Below the pieces are notes generated by a model. It made no database searches, was not told the origin of the DNA, and was given only the letters and a program-made list of their open reading frames with translations. Position numbers and translations under genes: made by a program. From Bugulina stolonifera (taxonomy: Eukaryota > Bryozoa > Gymnolaemata > Cheilostomatida > Bugulidae), in the NCBI GenBank assembly GCA_935421135.1, contig OW285193.1, positions 10,216,099 through 10,280,098 on the forward strand: a DNA stretch of 64,000 nucleotides, given 5' to 3'. This document shows positions 50,577 through 61,639 of the stretch, piece after piece. Within the stretch, counting starts at the first letter, position 1. The number at the start of each line of letters is the position of its first letter.

Positions 50577-50728
50577 AGACCAAACCATGTACATGTACCT
50601 CTCCTACATGACTGTACTCTACCTACATGTAGAACAGATGAACAAATCCAGTAAAAAGTTTTGAATTTTGAGAGTAACAACAGAGAGGAAGAGTATGAAG
50701 ATGAGATCTTTATTTCAAAACCAACAAA
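50577..50728 (+). CDS. Exon R2 of the tandem array
   Basis: Acceptor TTTCTTTATTCAG and donor CAAA/GTAAGT. Phase 0 is open from the acceptor as RPNHVHVPLLHDCTLPTCRT and then DEQIQ and a TAA, parallel to R1 (RPDNISH...). An upstream possible exon near 50191-50309 ends in ACAAG/GTGAGT. The shared RP start suggests a common ancestral exon; expression is unknown. Confidence 0.35.
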
Positions 50729-51277
50729 GTAAGTTACAGTCACCCTAGGTGCATTAACATCTTCCAACACTTAAGTCAGCAGGTTCTCCGTGTAGCGTGT
50801 CATTTCATTCAGTATTTTCTACACCTGCAGATATTTTCTTATGTATAGATATGGGAAAATGTCTGCAGGCGTACCCATAGAGTGATGATTTTCAAAGTAA
50901 ATGTTTGATAGCAAATAAAAAAGGGTGTTAAAATAGGCTTTATTAATTTGAAAACCTTACTGGGAAAAAATAATATGTGGCTTTACAATCATGGAAAAAC
51001 ACATAACTACACTTTATCTCACTTCAATGATTATTCTATTCATTAATCTCAATTATACACGGGTTTTAAAATGGTGGTAGTATTCAGTATAATTCAAAAT
51101 ATCTGTAGTTAGCATAAATTACTTCAATATTATTGCTGGGTCCTATAAAACTTTTGGAAGAGAATTTTATAGGATCTTATACATTATATGACTACATGCT
51201 TTGTATTGAAATTTGGTTGGTTGCATTCCTCAGCTCTTGCTAGTCACATGTATGTCTCACTCCTGAATGTTTTACAG

Positions 51278-51498
51278 CAGAAGCTGGCGCTAATCACGCA
51301 AGATGAGGTTGAGCCTGTTCACTACTAGTATTCAATGTCTGTACTGATTCCGAGAAGTTCTTGTGCTTCACATGGTTGACTCTTCTGCCACTAAAGTGTA
51401 TATATACAACTTCCCGATATCCAAAATCTCCTTATAGCCTCCAACTACCTGCTAAGAACCAGAAACCAAAGGTATGGCAGCGCAAGCATGTTCTGGAT
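51278..51498 (+). CDS. Exon Y3 of the tandem array, possible GC donor
   Basis: Acceptor AATGTTTTACAG. A frame in the second half reads TTSRYPKSPYSLQLPAKNQK and is open into the 3' boundary, which is CTGGAT/GCAAGT, a GC-type donor where Y1, Y2 and Y5 have GT. The PYSLQLP motif is shared with Y1. It may still be coding, but the first half has stops in this frame. Confidence 0.35.
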
Positions 51499-51785
51499 GC
51501 AAGTAGAGTCTATAACACAGGTTTACATGTATGTGATTTTTTGAATTTTTTTTCACGGCATCAAAATATGTTTAGTAGAGAACCTAAAACAATAATAATT
51601 TCAAATTTATTTTCAAAGTAGCCCCAATTATAAACCAGCTTTACACTAAACGTTTTTTTTTGCACTTTATTTAAGCTGGCAACATTCTTGAAATGCTAGA
51701 AACCATTGTTTTACATAGTTGAGAATGTGGTGTCCAACAGAAGTTTGAAGTAGTACAAGTACTGTGTATCTTATCTTTGCTATAG

Positions 51786-51862
51786 AAACTTCATGGATCG
51801 CGGCTAGTGACAAAAACCCAAAGTCTCCCTACAACGGGTCTACACAGAATACCAATTAGTTG
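51786..51862 (+). other. Exon-like element X2 (77 bases)
   Basis: Acceptor TTTGCTATAG and donor TTG/GTATAA. It is homologous to X1 and X3, sharing CGGCTAGTGAC. No open frame is conserved among them. Confidence 0.4.
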
Positions 51863-52466
51863 GTATAAGTACGAATGTAAGACAAATGAAAATCATTATC
51901 CGCAGTGAACTCATCAGCTTTATGGCAAAAAACCTCTAACGTGTCAAGCAGTCAGAGGTAAAGGTTGAATGTTTGGTGTTGAGGACCTCAAGGACATATT
52001 AATGGAGCCACTTCCAAAGGTGTGAGTTCTGCCAAGTATTAGAATCATATAAATGCATCACTTTTAGTGACTTCAAAACAATTTATCTGCTCTTCATAAA
52101 AGTATGTACATGTAGGTTGCCGAAGAATGTTCAAGGCCAGAATACAGAGTGGTGCTAGTTGTGAGCTCAATGAAATACAAGCTAAGAGACGCTGATAGAG
52201 TGAGGGTAGAAGTTGTCTGGTAGAACCAGTTAGAAACTAAACTATGTGGGTATAAATTATAAATTACGTTATTTGATAATATGATCCAATTATGATATCA
52301 TGCGCTCAAAATTCTAATCCAACATTATCAACCAGTCAGAACTATGTTATTTGCATCTTCTAGGTTGTAGATGTAATTTCATTATCTGAAGGACTTATTG
52401 TCAAAGTAGTGTGACTGATGAACATAGTGTATAAGCTATTAATATGTAGGGTACCAGAACACAATA

Positions 52467-53279
52467 AAGGGTATGCTACATGGACGCACAACTTCTGCGA
52501 ATATCACTAGTTTAACAAACGGAAAACGTTGTTAGGTGCTACACAGAAGTTGCGTTTTTATTGTAAACAAAAGAATTTGTCTACTCATTAATTCAACTGA
52601 AGGCAAGAGTAGATAAATCTAAGAAATTAATGTAGCCTGTGAACCTACAAAAGGATAATTGGGGTTGTGATACATTTACATTCAATCTCTTTAGGATTTG
52701 CCCCTCCATATTGTAGCTTAAATTCAAACCTTCACTATTTTAGCAATATATCGGAACACGCAGGTTAAAATATTTCTGCTCGGTGAAAACTAAGTTCAAC
52801 TAAATGTTACCTATACGTAGCGAGCACCTGAGAGGCTTGACTTGAATTATTTTTATGGTTTGGGATGCACACAATAGCTTGACTGTTGATTTAATTTATT
52901 TACCTCGTGTTTATAATAAGGATTGAACTCCTCCTACAGTGCTGGTCTTTTGTTGGATTAATTTAAACAACATAGCTATACAGCTTTCGTCCATTTTGCG
53001 GTCAGTAGAATATAGCACAAATTTGAATTAAATTATTAAATTAATTTTAATTTATTCAATGGGTTTTTTTTTTATCCTAAAAGCTAAACTCAACTGCTAG
53101 CACATTGTCAACGCATCTTAAGTTAGCTGTAGCCAATCAACACTCAATTCGCATTTTGCAACGTTAAAAATTTATAACATGTAATAAACATGCGATTTCG
53201 CAAAAGTTCAACGTCAGTAACCGCAAAACGCAAAATTTATGCGATTCGCATAAATTTTGCGTCCGTGTAGCATGCCCTT
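52467..53279. mobile_element. 813-bp TA-flanked MITE with internal palindrome
   Basis: The ends are AAGGGTATGCTACATGGACG and, inverted, AAGGGCATGCTACACGGACG, with similarity over about 35 bases, flanked by TA on both sides (52465-52466 and 53280-53281). Near the right end a perfect palindrome has 16-base arms (53228-53243, 53247-53262). No transposase frame exists. TA duplication fits a Tc1/mariner-type or similar source; the family is not determined. Confidence 0.75.
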
Positions 53280-53289
53280 TAGATATCTG

Positions 53290-54560
53290 TCTGACATTTG
53301 TATGCTTCCATTATGTTGTGAGACATCGCAGTCCGGTGTGGTGTGTGACGGCATGAAGCCCCTAATAAATCAATTTACTTTACAAATGATTACCAAGTTC
53401 TAATGTCAAGAATTATTGAAATGATTCATATTGCCATTCAGTATCACAGCAAAAAGTTAGTCATTTGATGAAATATTTTCATAATAAGAAAACACGCAAC
53501 ACGTGAATTCTCAAACAATTGCCATTCACACGCAGAGAAAATGTGCAACAAATAGCACCAGGAACCCGGGCCTTAGAACACATTTTCGAGGAATCTAATG
53601 ACTTTGTCAGTTCATAACAATTGTTCAAGGATATTGTTATTTGGCTTCAAAATTTATCTGATACTTAAAAACCTCTTTTTCTTTGTGCTATAAGTTTTCT
53701 CTTTTAGCTTTTACCTATGTTGTTACGAGGTTAAAACGCATCACCTACAATAATATTGATGATATTATATCCGAAGCAATTATATGCATGCAATAGATAT
53801 TACTTTAGACCTATCTGCAGATTACTAGATGCAGTACTTTCGCTACATAAAAACTGAGAATGAAAGATGCTCAAACAGAAAAATTACAGTTAATGATAAG
53901 CAGTTACTAGAAGCTATCAAAGTGTCATGACTTCTGTCCCATTATTGTATACTGACTGAGTTACAGGTGCAGTGCATCATGCCCATATCCTTGTGTATTG
54001 CATTGACCAAGTCAGGAAGAATTTGTATCGTCTGCACCCAGATCGTCATCTAAGAAAATCAACACCTGCTCTGTATAACAGCCAGGCTCCAAATTCCCTC
54101 AGATGATGTCTTTATCCTACAAAACATTAAGGTACAGTAAGTATGTTCTTTTGGTTTGTAAGGTTTAATTTGTTAAATTAGCCTGACACTTTCGTAATTT
54201 GTCGGCAATATTTATACAAGATACCACCCAATTGGCAACAAAGAGGAAGAATATGACTTTTTTGTCCCTGATTTCACCCAGAAAATTATGTTTAAAACAT
54301 GTAGTCTTTTTAACAAAGTGCATGTGCAAATACTGCTTTCGTCATTTTAGAGTGCTAGTCTACGTGAATAATTAAATATTTGCAGTCTTGACAGAATTGC
54401 AGCATGCTATAGGTACACTGAAGGAGACAGAAGTGTGTAAGTACCAAGTAAATAATACTGTTACCCATCTAGTTCCTCTGTGTGGTTGTTGATCAATGGG
54501 TAGACAATGTTGGTATCCGTTAAAATGCTTGCCTGATAAACCAAGGAATACTGACGTTAT
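53290..54560. other. Stretch with a decayed repeat-unit segment
   Basis: About 53330-53580 resembles segments at 57345-57620 and 58805-59080 (shared CATTCACACGCAGAGAAAAT-type phrases). The copy at 58.8 kb has the longest open frame (through about 59121, including IHMQRKHALSGTRKPDYQDV). These look like relics of one exon; no family is recognised. Confidence 0.35.
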
Positions 54561-54574
54561 GCTGAGAATGTGGG

Positions 54575-54655
54575 AGAACTTGGGTAGACATGCATGACGG
54601 CTTCATGTGCATAGTATCAACCATTAAGCCACCATGCATGTCTGCTGAAGTTTCT
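54575..54655 (-). ncRNA. Type-2 hairpin HP6
   Basis: The best-paired type-2 member: AGACATGCATGACGGCTTCATG-like arm against CATTAAGCCACCATGCATGTCT. Both pairing-breaking transitions are G-U compatible on minus. The loop is TGCATAGTATCAAC. Confidence 0.6.
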
Positions 54656-54794
54656 TATGTTGTTAGTGCCACCGATTTTCTTCACGTCGGAATGCCTTGT
54701 CGATTTTAAATAACTGGGCCAGCCGATTGTGAGCTAGGTTGTACACAATTATATACATTAACCCTTCTCAATGGAAATGTAGACTCAATCATAG

Positions 54795-54868
54795 CCTCTG
54801 CTAAACTAAATTAAGCAACTCACGTGTATAAACAAACCATGAGTTACTTAATTTAGTTGTGCAGTGAC
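54795..54868 (-). ncRNA. Type-1 hairpin HP7
   Basis: The ACTAAATTAAGCAACTCACG arm pairs with CATGAGTTACTTAATTTAGT; the only two differences in 20 are C-T changes that leave G-U pairs on minus. The stem base is CTCTGC/GCAGTG. The loop is TGTATAAACAAAC. Confidence 0.65.
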
Positions 54869-54986
54869 ATATCTAGTGTTATAAGGTACAGAGAGTTGTA
54901 TGTAAAGTAACAACCATTAAGTTAACAAACACCGTCACCTGAAGACTCTCAAATGATAGTGTAACGGGTGATAAAGATAATCATAG

Positions 54987-55060
54987 CCTCTGCTAAACTA
55001 AATTCAACGACACATGTGTATAAATAAACCATGAGTCATTGAATTTAGTTGTGCAGTGAC
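54987..55060 (-). ncRNA. Type-1 hairpin HP8
   Basis: The ACTAAATTCAACGACACATG arm pairs with CATGAGTCATTGAATTTAGT, with 18 of 20 positions matched and one more G-U on minus. The arm middle differs from HP7, yet pairing is kept. Confidence 0.65.
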
Positions 55061-55570
55061 AAAATTGGCAGAAAGACTGTAGCTGAAGTGTTGCAAGAGA
55101 TCTCCTGAATTTTAGTAAATGTATAGTTTGGCAAATTTTTGTTCTACTGCAAAGGAAAAATAAGACTAATCCACCTAACAACATTGCTACATAGGCTACA
55201 CAAACATAATGACAGTTGATTCATTGAGAAACATATCGTCCATCTAATCTGCTAACAATAAACCACCAGCAATTATAACTTCTTGCTGAGTAACTACCAG
55301 CATAGTTTCAACTTCTCCTTACTAAATTAGCCTATCACCCAATCCAACAGGAGTAAGCAAAATCTAAAAAATCTGCAGCCGACTCCAGTACTGATCAACT
55401 TGTACTTACATGAGATACAAGTAATATAGGTGTTTGAATGCAACTCTAAGATACCAAATACAACCCAAATGTGGAATGCTAATTTGCTTACCATATACTG
55501 CTTATTCACAATGAGCACTCACAGTTCCACCCAAAAAAATTAACTTTTCCAAGTCCTTTCGTCAACTAAC

Positions 55571-55678
55571 AACATTCTGATGAGATTTTATCTGTTTTTC
55601 AAGATCGACCTTCTTGAAACAGCTGCTGATCCAGAATGAGCCAACACACGCCAAGCACCTACTTATATATGCAATCAT
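55571..55678 (-). CDS. N-terminal exon, tandem family member III
   Basis: From ATG at 55678 the minus strand reads MIAYISRCLACVGSFWISSC and then FKKVDLEKQIKSHQNV, ending at GTTAGTTG, in the place where members I and II have GTAAGTTG. It has the cleanest N-terminus of the family, with a hydrophobic stretch suited to a signal peptide or anchor. HP8, HP7 and HP6 follow leftward, in the presumed intron. The downstream exons were not found, and the donor is weaker than in I and II. Confidence 0.4.
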
Positions 55679-56309
55679 TGTGCCATTTTAAATGTAAGTT
55701 ACGTAACTATTTGGCCAATTTACATGGTGGTAAAAGTTGTAGATCAAATGATAGTAGTTTTGTTTGTAAAGTAAATGAGTACATGCAGATTGATGAACAT
55801 GTGTTTTATACAAATACATCAACAATCAAAGTTGCTTATATGCATGTAAAGCTGCTTATATATGTACACCTTTCAAAATCATCTGCAACGAACATTTATA
55901 GTATTACACTATGGAGGTACTGATAGGTGAGCCACTTATTTTTCAATTAACTAATGTTTAGTTTCACACATGAAATCAAAATTTTCTAATGCTCCTGGCT
56001 TCTCCTGGCATGAAAGGCTTCATAAAAAGTAACTACATGTACAGCACAGGGGTGAGAGGTAATGCTTGTACTACTTCCTGTGTGCTGTCTACCATGTCAC
56101 TGACAGTTCTTTGTATGGCAAATTTGATTAAGTTCCATTTTGGTGGTCATGTAGTTGTGTCATTCAAATCCAATTATTAGACTTGTGGTCAGTTGCTAGC
56201 TTGTGAAATGTTGTGAGTCTTGGGTTAAGAACTTGCATAATGTATGAGTACAGTAGAGTACATGCTAACTGCATTAATATATGCATTTATCTATCCCACA
56301 TGTTTACAG

Positions 56310-56506
56310 GAGAGTCTGATGCCAATATTAAGTAAGAGACAGCTGATTCTGCTTACTACCAACATTCAACGTCTGCACTAATTCTGGCGATTCAATTGAT
56401 CATATCTTCTGTCATGCGAATGTCTACCTACAACTTTGTGCTATCTAAGACATTTGTACAGCTTCCAAACTCTATACTCTGAAATAGAGCCCAAGCATGC
56501 CCTAGA
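56310..56506 (+). other. Exon-like element Y4 (reading frame decayed)
   Basis: Acceptor CATGTTTACAG and donor CTAGA/GTAAGT. It is homologous to Y1, Y2, Y3 and Y5 but has stops in every frame and only traces of the shared peptide. Confidence 0.4.
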
Positions 56507-56747
56507 GTAAGTAGAATATACAACATATTATATACGTATAACATCTTTGCTAAACTTGGATGTGAGTAGAAGGAATGCTCTTTGACTATAATATTGAAGA
56601 GTGAATGTACTTATTTGATCCCCGTGGTCACCACACCACCACCTCTCTGCTCCTGATAATCATAAACAGTATCAGACCGTGGTAAGAAAGCAGAGAAACA
56701 GAATTCAGTTTTTGGGAACAGACTATAGCAGGTATTCCACTAAAATG

Positions 56748-56819
56748 TGGAGTTGCCTCACCTTCAACTTTTCGCAAACAAGATAAGACAACTCTTAAAC
56801 ATATACTTTAAGAGTTGTC
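56748..56819. ncRNA. Type-3 hairpin (copy c) plus perfect 13-bp stem
   Basis: GGAGTTGCCTCA pairs with AGATAAGACAACTCTT as in the other type-3 copies. The right arm also forms a second, perfect stem with what follows: GACAACTCTTAAA (56787-56799) and TTTAAGAGTTGTC (56807-56819) with a 7-base loop. The two stems are mutually exclusive. Confidence 0.5.
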
Positions 56820-58067
56820 AGAACAATTCTCTAAGATGTTATACTACTCATGATGTGTCGTCTCCAATGATGCTGGTAACATTATTCTACTAAAATCCCG
56901 GACACCAGGACTCAGTGACAATATACGACATATTTTCTTGTAGACTTACTAAATGCTGCTCTCACACTATTTAGATATAATGATGTAACTAATGCAGTTT
57001 TAAAAATTTACTTGAGAAATATTTTGTAGGTCGGCTTTGATACAGTTATGTATACTCTCACTGGTCTCTGTCTTATAATCAATAGGTCTGGCACTGGAAC
57101 TCCCTATTGTATCCAAGCTCATGTCCTATGAAGTACAGTCAACACTCAATCTTAGGTGATGTCGGAGACTGTTTCATTAAGTAAGTAGATAAGGAAAGTA
57201 AGATACATAGTAGTAACTACATGGAACTAACATGATATTTAGTCTTTTGGAAGTCTGAAGCATTATTTGCCAATAGCAATTGAGACAAGGAAAATAGAGT
57301 AAGAAGCATTTCTTAATACCAGAGAGCAGTATGATGTTTGTCTGAAGTTTATCCGCTTCCACAGGGCCTAAAGGCCAGCAGCATCTTGGTGGTGAATGCC
57401 AGCATGAACCTCCAGTTTATGAAATTACTTTTATAAATGACAATCACAGAATAATGTCAACAGCTATTTATGTCGTCCATATTGTTATTCAGTATCACAG
57501 TAGGAAATGGACACATGATAGACTGGTTTCCCCATCAAGAAACGAGCAGCAGTATTGAGTTCTAGAACAATATTGACATTCACATGCAGAGAAAATTTAC
57601 ATCAAATGGCAACAGAGATCCAAACATTATATATGTAGAACAGAAGGTGGTTTTATATTAAAAATCATGCACACAATACTGTTTTTAATAGCTATAAATG
57701 AGCTTTCATAGGCTTCATGTACCTGTGTGTTGTACAAGAGGACATGTACTGTATGTTTTACGGGTACTCCATTAAATTCTCTTTTATGGTAAAGTTTTAC
57801 AATAATAAACTACTGCTGAACTTATCCAGCTACATTATACAATGTTGTACCTCAAGTCTAAACTTTAGCATTTAAGATAATAATCTGCTGGTGCTGACTC
57901 ACTAACATAGACCTACCTTCACACATTCCTTCTTATTTAGTGGCCAAGCTAAATAAAATAACTTTCTACTAAATGCTATCATTGTACATATCTATAACAT
58001 TCCTAAAAATTTAAACATCATTGTTATACATTTTTGAAATATAATGCATTGTATTCTTTTTCTTTAG

Positions 58068-58143
58068 AGATTTGACGAACTGTGGCTAGTGACATCACTT
58101 CAAATTCGACTTACAGCTCTACAAACCTCACCAAGTAGTTCAT
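58068..58143 (+). other. Exon-like element X3 (76 bases)
   Basis: Acceptor TTTTTCTTTAG and donor TCAT/GTAAGT. It is homologous to X1 and X2, shares GGCTAGTGAC, and has no conserved frame. Confidence 0.45.
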
Positions 58144-59809
58144 GTAAGTACAATGTAGGTGTTTATGTTAAAGAATAATTATCATCAAGTTCAAGTCACT
58201 TGATTGTATGCCCCCACCTCATAGTGATGATGTTTTATGGCTTTTCAAAAGGTGAAACATTTTATTGTATGTATATGTTATGGGAGACAGTTTCAGTATT
58301 ACCCCAATTGTAAAGACATAATTTCAGTCAAGACATAGATATAAGTTCTTCGGTTCTGCCGATTTTAAGATGGGTTATCAGTGATTCAAGATATACAATG
58401 TATGATAAAATTGAGTTGGAAATTGACAAATATGGTCGACATATATTAATACATATTAACACAGTATGTTTTAATACTAGCAGACTTGTCAAACTTTTTT
58501 CAACACATAATCTCCCCTTTTAGGGTAGAAGTAACACTCGGGTAGCAGACCATCAGTCAATAGCTGTCAACTAAAATAAAATCAGTTTCCAAATCCTCAT
58601 TATTTAACAAAGGTAAAAGAACCAAATCTGTGATCAAGGTATGGATTTGACAGGAAGATAATAACTAAATATAATCTGCATTAAATTTTAAATTATCCCA
58701 AAATCTGAATCACTTGTTGCCAACAACGAAATTGTGATTGGTGAACATAGAGTAAAGGGCATTAGTAGACACGAATAAACATTATGATGTTGTGTCTGAC
58801 ATTTAGCTGCTTCCAGTGGCTGAAGGCAAACAGATTCTTCTTGTTGGCTCACATCAGCATGATACCTGAGTTTGTGAAGCTACATTGTATAATAATGGTA
58901 AACTAGTTGTAATGTCAGCAATTACGTATGCCATTAACCTTGACATTCAGTGCCAAAGTAGGAAACAGACAGATGGTAAAATCTTTGCCCCACCAGAAGA
59001 CAGACAACAATTAAGTACTCAGACATTTGGCATTCACATGCAGAGAAAACATGCACTGAGTGGCACCAGGAAGCCAGACTATCAGGATGTACTGTTGCCT
59101 GAAAAATCACAAATTTTGTAGTACTATTAGCAGTTTTTAAATCTATGCATGTTACATTATAATATTACGTATTAACTAAAGTAGGAAGGTTAAATGTTTA
59201 GGCAGAAAGGAATTATGCTACTAACATCCATTGATATGCGGTGAACTACGTACTTGTGCACTGTATGTTACATTGTGTACATACTAGTTTAGAGGAGCTA
59301 TCGATTGTGTATAATGTGCATCGCATTCACCTATTCAGGAAGTTTCTGATGTTTATGTACATCATGGATCAGCATTTGGGTCATTTCAGTTTGGTTCCTT
59401 GTAACTGCTTGGCCCCAGCTTCTACAAGAAGAAGTATTTTTCTATTGAATGGGGAAGAGTAGCTTTGGTTACCATTGTTTTGAGAGTTAAAGTTTCTAAT
59501 AATTTTCAAAGTTGTCTGCTACTCATATATTACATGTACAAGGGTATAGAATCTGTAACAAACAGATAGAATGATGGCTATTAATGTCGAAAGTACCACT
59601 CTAATGACCTGCTTATATTTTAGAGCTCATATGTACAATAAGTATCCTCAACCTTCATGAAAGAGCTGGTATCTGATATTGTGTAAGTACATACCCAATT
59701 CTTATCAATCCAGTAGCTCTCATGTTCAGCTTCTGGTTGAAATATGGTCACTCAATGTATTCATTGAAAAGTTTCCCACAAAATATTGACGTCACGCTGA
59801 GAATGTGTG

Positions 59810-59890
59810 AGAACTTAGGTAGACAGGCACAGAAGCTTAATGTGTACAATATCAACCATTAAGCAACCATGCATGTCTGCTGAAGTTTCT
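59810..59890 (-). ncRNA. Type-2 hairpin HP9
   Basis: The AGAACTTAGGTAGACAGGCA side pairs with TGCATGTCTGCTGAAGTTTCT, tightest near the loop (AAGCTTAATG with CATTAAGC). Loop TGTGTACAATATCAACC. Confidence 0.5.
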
Positions 59891-60021
59891 CATGTAGTAA
59901 TAGTGACTCTGATTATTTCCATCTTTTTAAGTGATCGTAGAATAGGAGTATTTCATAATTTTAGTTCCATTAGATAGATGCACATTTACGATTGAGTCGT
60001 AGGAAATGAGAGTGATCCTAG

Positions 60022-60095
60022 CCTCTACAAAACTAAATCGACTCAATCATGTCCACTAATAAAGCATGATTAAATTGATTTAGTTGCGCAGTGAC
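60022..60095 (-). ncRNA. Type-1 hairpin HP10
   Basis: The ACTAAATCGACTCAATCATG arm pairs with CATGATTAAATTGATTTAGT: three differences in 20, two G-U compatible on minus and one on plus. The loop is unusually different (TCCACTAATAAAG). Confidence 0.55.
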
Positions 60096-60293
60096 ATCTT
60101 TGGGACAATGAACCAGGCAGGAACTGAGGTTTTTTGAGTTGCGATGGTGCTATAAAGTCTTTCTCTTGAACCAATGAGTGATGAGTCAGGTAGAAGTTTG
60201 AAACTACTTTATAAAACTATTGCATATCGATATAATCCTCTAGTAAGAAAGAATAATTACATCTATTTAATGAGAAAGTCGAAATAGTTTTAG

Positions 60294-60366
60294 CCTCTGC
60301 TAAACTAAATCAAGTTACTTATGTGTATTACAAACCATGAGTAATCTGATTTAGTTCTACAGTGAC
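60294..60366 (-). ncRNA. Type-1 hairpin HP11
   Basis: The ACTAAATCAAGTTACTTATG arm pairs with CATGAGTAATCTGATTTAGT: three differences in 20, all transitions. Loop TGTATTACAAAC. Confidence 0.55.
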
Positions 60367-60470
60367 CTCTCTAGTGTTGCAAGTTGTATGTAAAACAACA
60401 ATCAATGGACTATCACTTGTTTCTGCTGACGTTTCTCGGGTTATAGTTATATTGATGAGCATGATCTCAG

Positions 60471-60544
60471 CTTCTGCTAAACCAAATCAAACAACTCATG
60501 TGTATTGATAAACCATGAGTGATTTAATTCAGTTGGACAGCGAC
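60471..60544 (-). ncRNA. Type-1 hairpin HP12
   Basis: The ACCAAATCAAACAACTCATG arm pairs with CATGAGTGATTTAATTCAGT. All four transitions leave G-U pairs on minus; one transversion breaks pairing. Confidence 0.55.
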
Positions 60545-61113
60545 ATTAAAACTAGGACTAGAAATGTGCTGTACAGTTGTACAGCTCTAGTCTTTCAAGA
60601 GATCAAGTTGTTGATCTGTTATATTGATAACAATCCAGCCAATCTATAGGGTGATAGTATAAGACACAAAAGCGCTTAAGTAGACAAATCTGACATAGAA
60701 ACCTAATTGGTTAACAAACATGCTGTTCTCTTCTCCTTAATGCAACATGCTTTAAGTACAGTATAATTAAGTTCTTGTAGCATCTTTTGAGCAACATGAC
60801 TATCTTTTCACCACATCACATACATGGAGAAGTACATGGACATGTACATGTAGAAGTACATGTAGCACTGAGTAGAAACAACATGCTTCTCAGAACTTAT
60901 CACAATACCAAGAGTAAAAAATAAGAAAGGACTTTGGTGAACTGGCACGTTCTCTCGATGTTTGTGTTATAGACCATCAACAAATTGTCCCAGATTACCA
61001 AAGACTCTCTTGTGGTAAATTACTACCACCCAGTGAACTAAACGCCTACACAAATATTCAAATAACACTTCTTTGCCGATAGAAGAGAGAGGTGGAAGTG
61101 TATATTCAGATTA

Positions 61114-61183
61114 ATTGATAAACAAAACCGAGCAGCTAATGTGTAAATGGTTAACCATGAGCTACTTTATTTTGTTGTTCAAT
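61114..61183 (-). ncRNA. Hairpin HP13 (diverged type 1)
   Basis: ACAAAACCGAGCAGCTAATG pairs with CATGAGCTACTTTATTTTGT. The stem sequence is quite unlike the other members, yet it keeps the fold and the loop motif TGTAAATGGTTAACC. Confidence 0.45.
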
Positions 61184-61639
61184 AACTCCCTTTAAAAGTG
61201 ACATCTAACCTGCAGTTGAACATTAAATGCTAAGAACCACATGAACTGCATGTAAGTTTCAATTGAGGATTCATGAACTATTGCACCGACAGCAATTGTA
61301 AATACAGTATAAGATAGGTACTTGAACAAAAGAATCATGTATATAATGTGTTATGAGTAGTCCACAAGCCAACTGAAGAACAAAAAGAATACAACACTAA
61401 AAGCACTATTTACTAGGTATTTAGACATGCATGCAATCCTAGAATATCAACACAGTAACCTGGAAGCAAACAAGATCTTACCTAACGTTTTAATATATCA
61501 AAATACAGAGTACATGAATAAGAGCAGATTTTCTTGCTGCGTATGACATGTTTCAACTAATCAGCAGAGGTTAAGCTTGGTTTCAATCAGAAATATGCAA
61601 CAGCATTAACTCACAACAACTCCCGCCTAAGCAACAAAT

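Noticed and set aside
42415..60544. Type-1 hairpins as protein-coding
   Set aside because: Stops appear in every frame in several copies, on both strands.
42415..61183. tRNA genes or known small RNAs
   Set aside because: No A-box or B-box pattern or cloverleaf could be matched; the fold is a single long stem.
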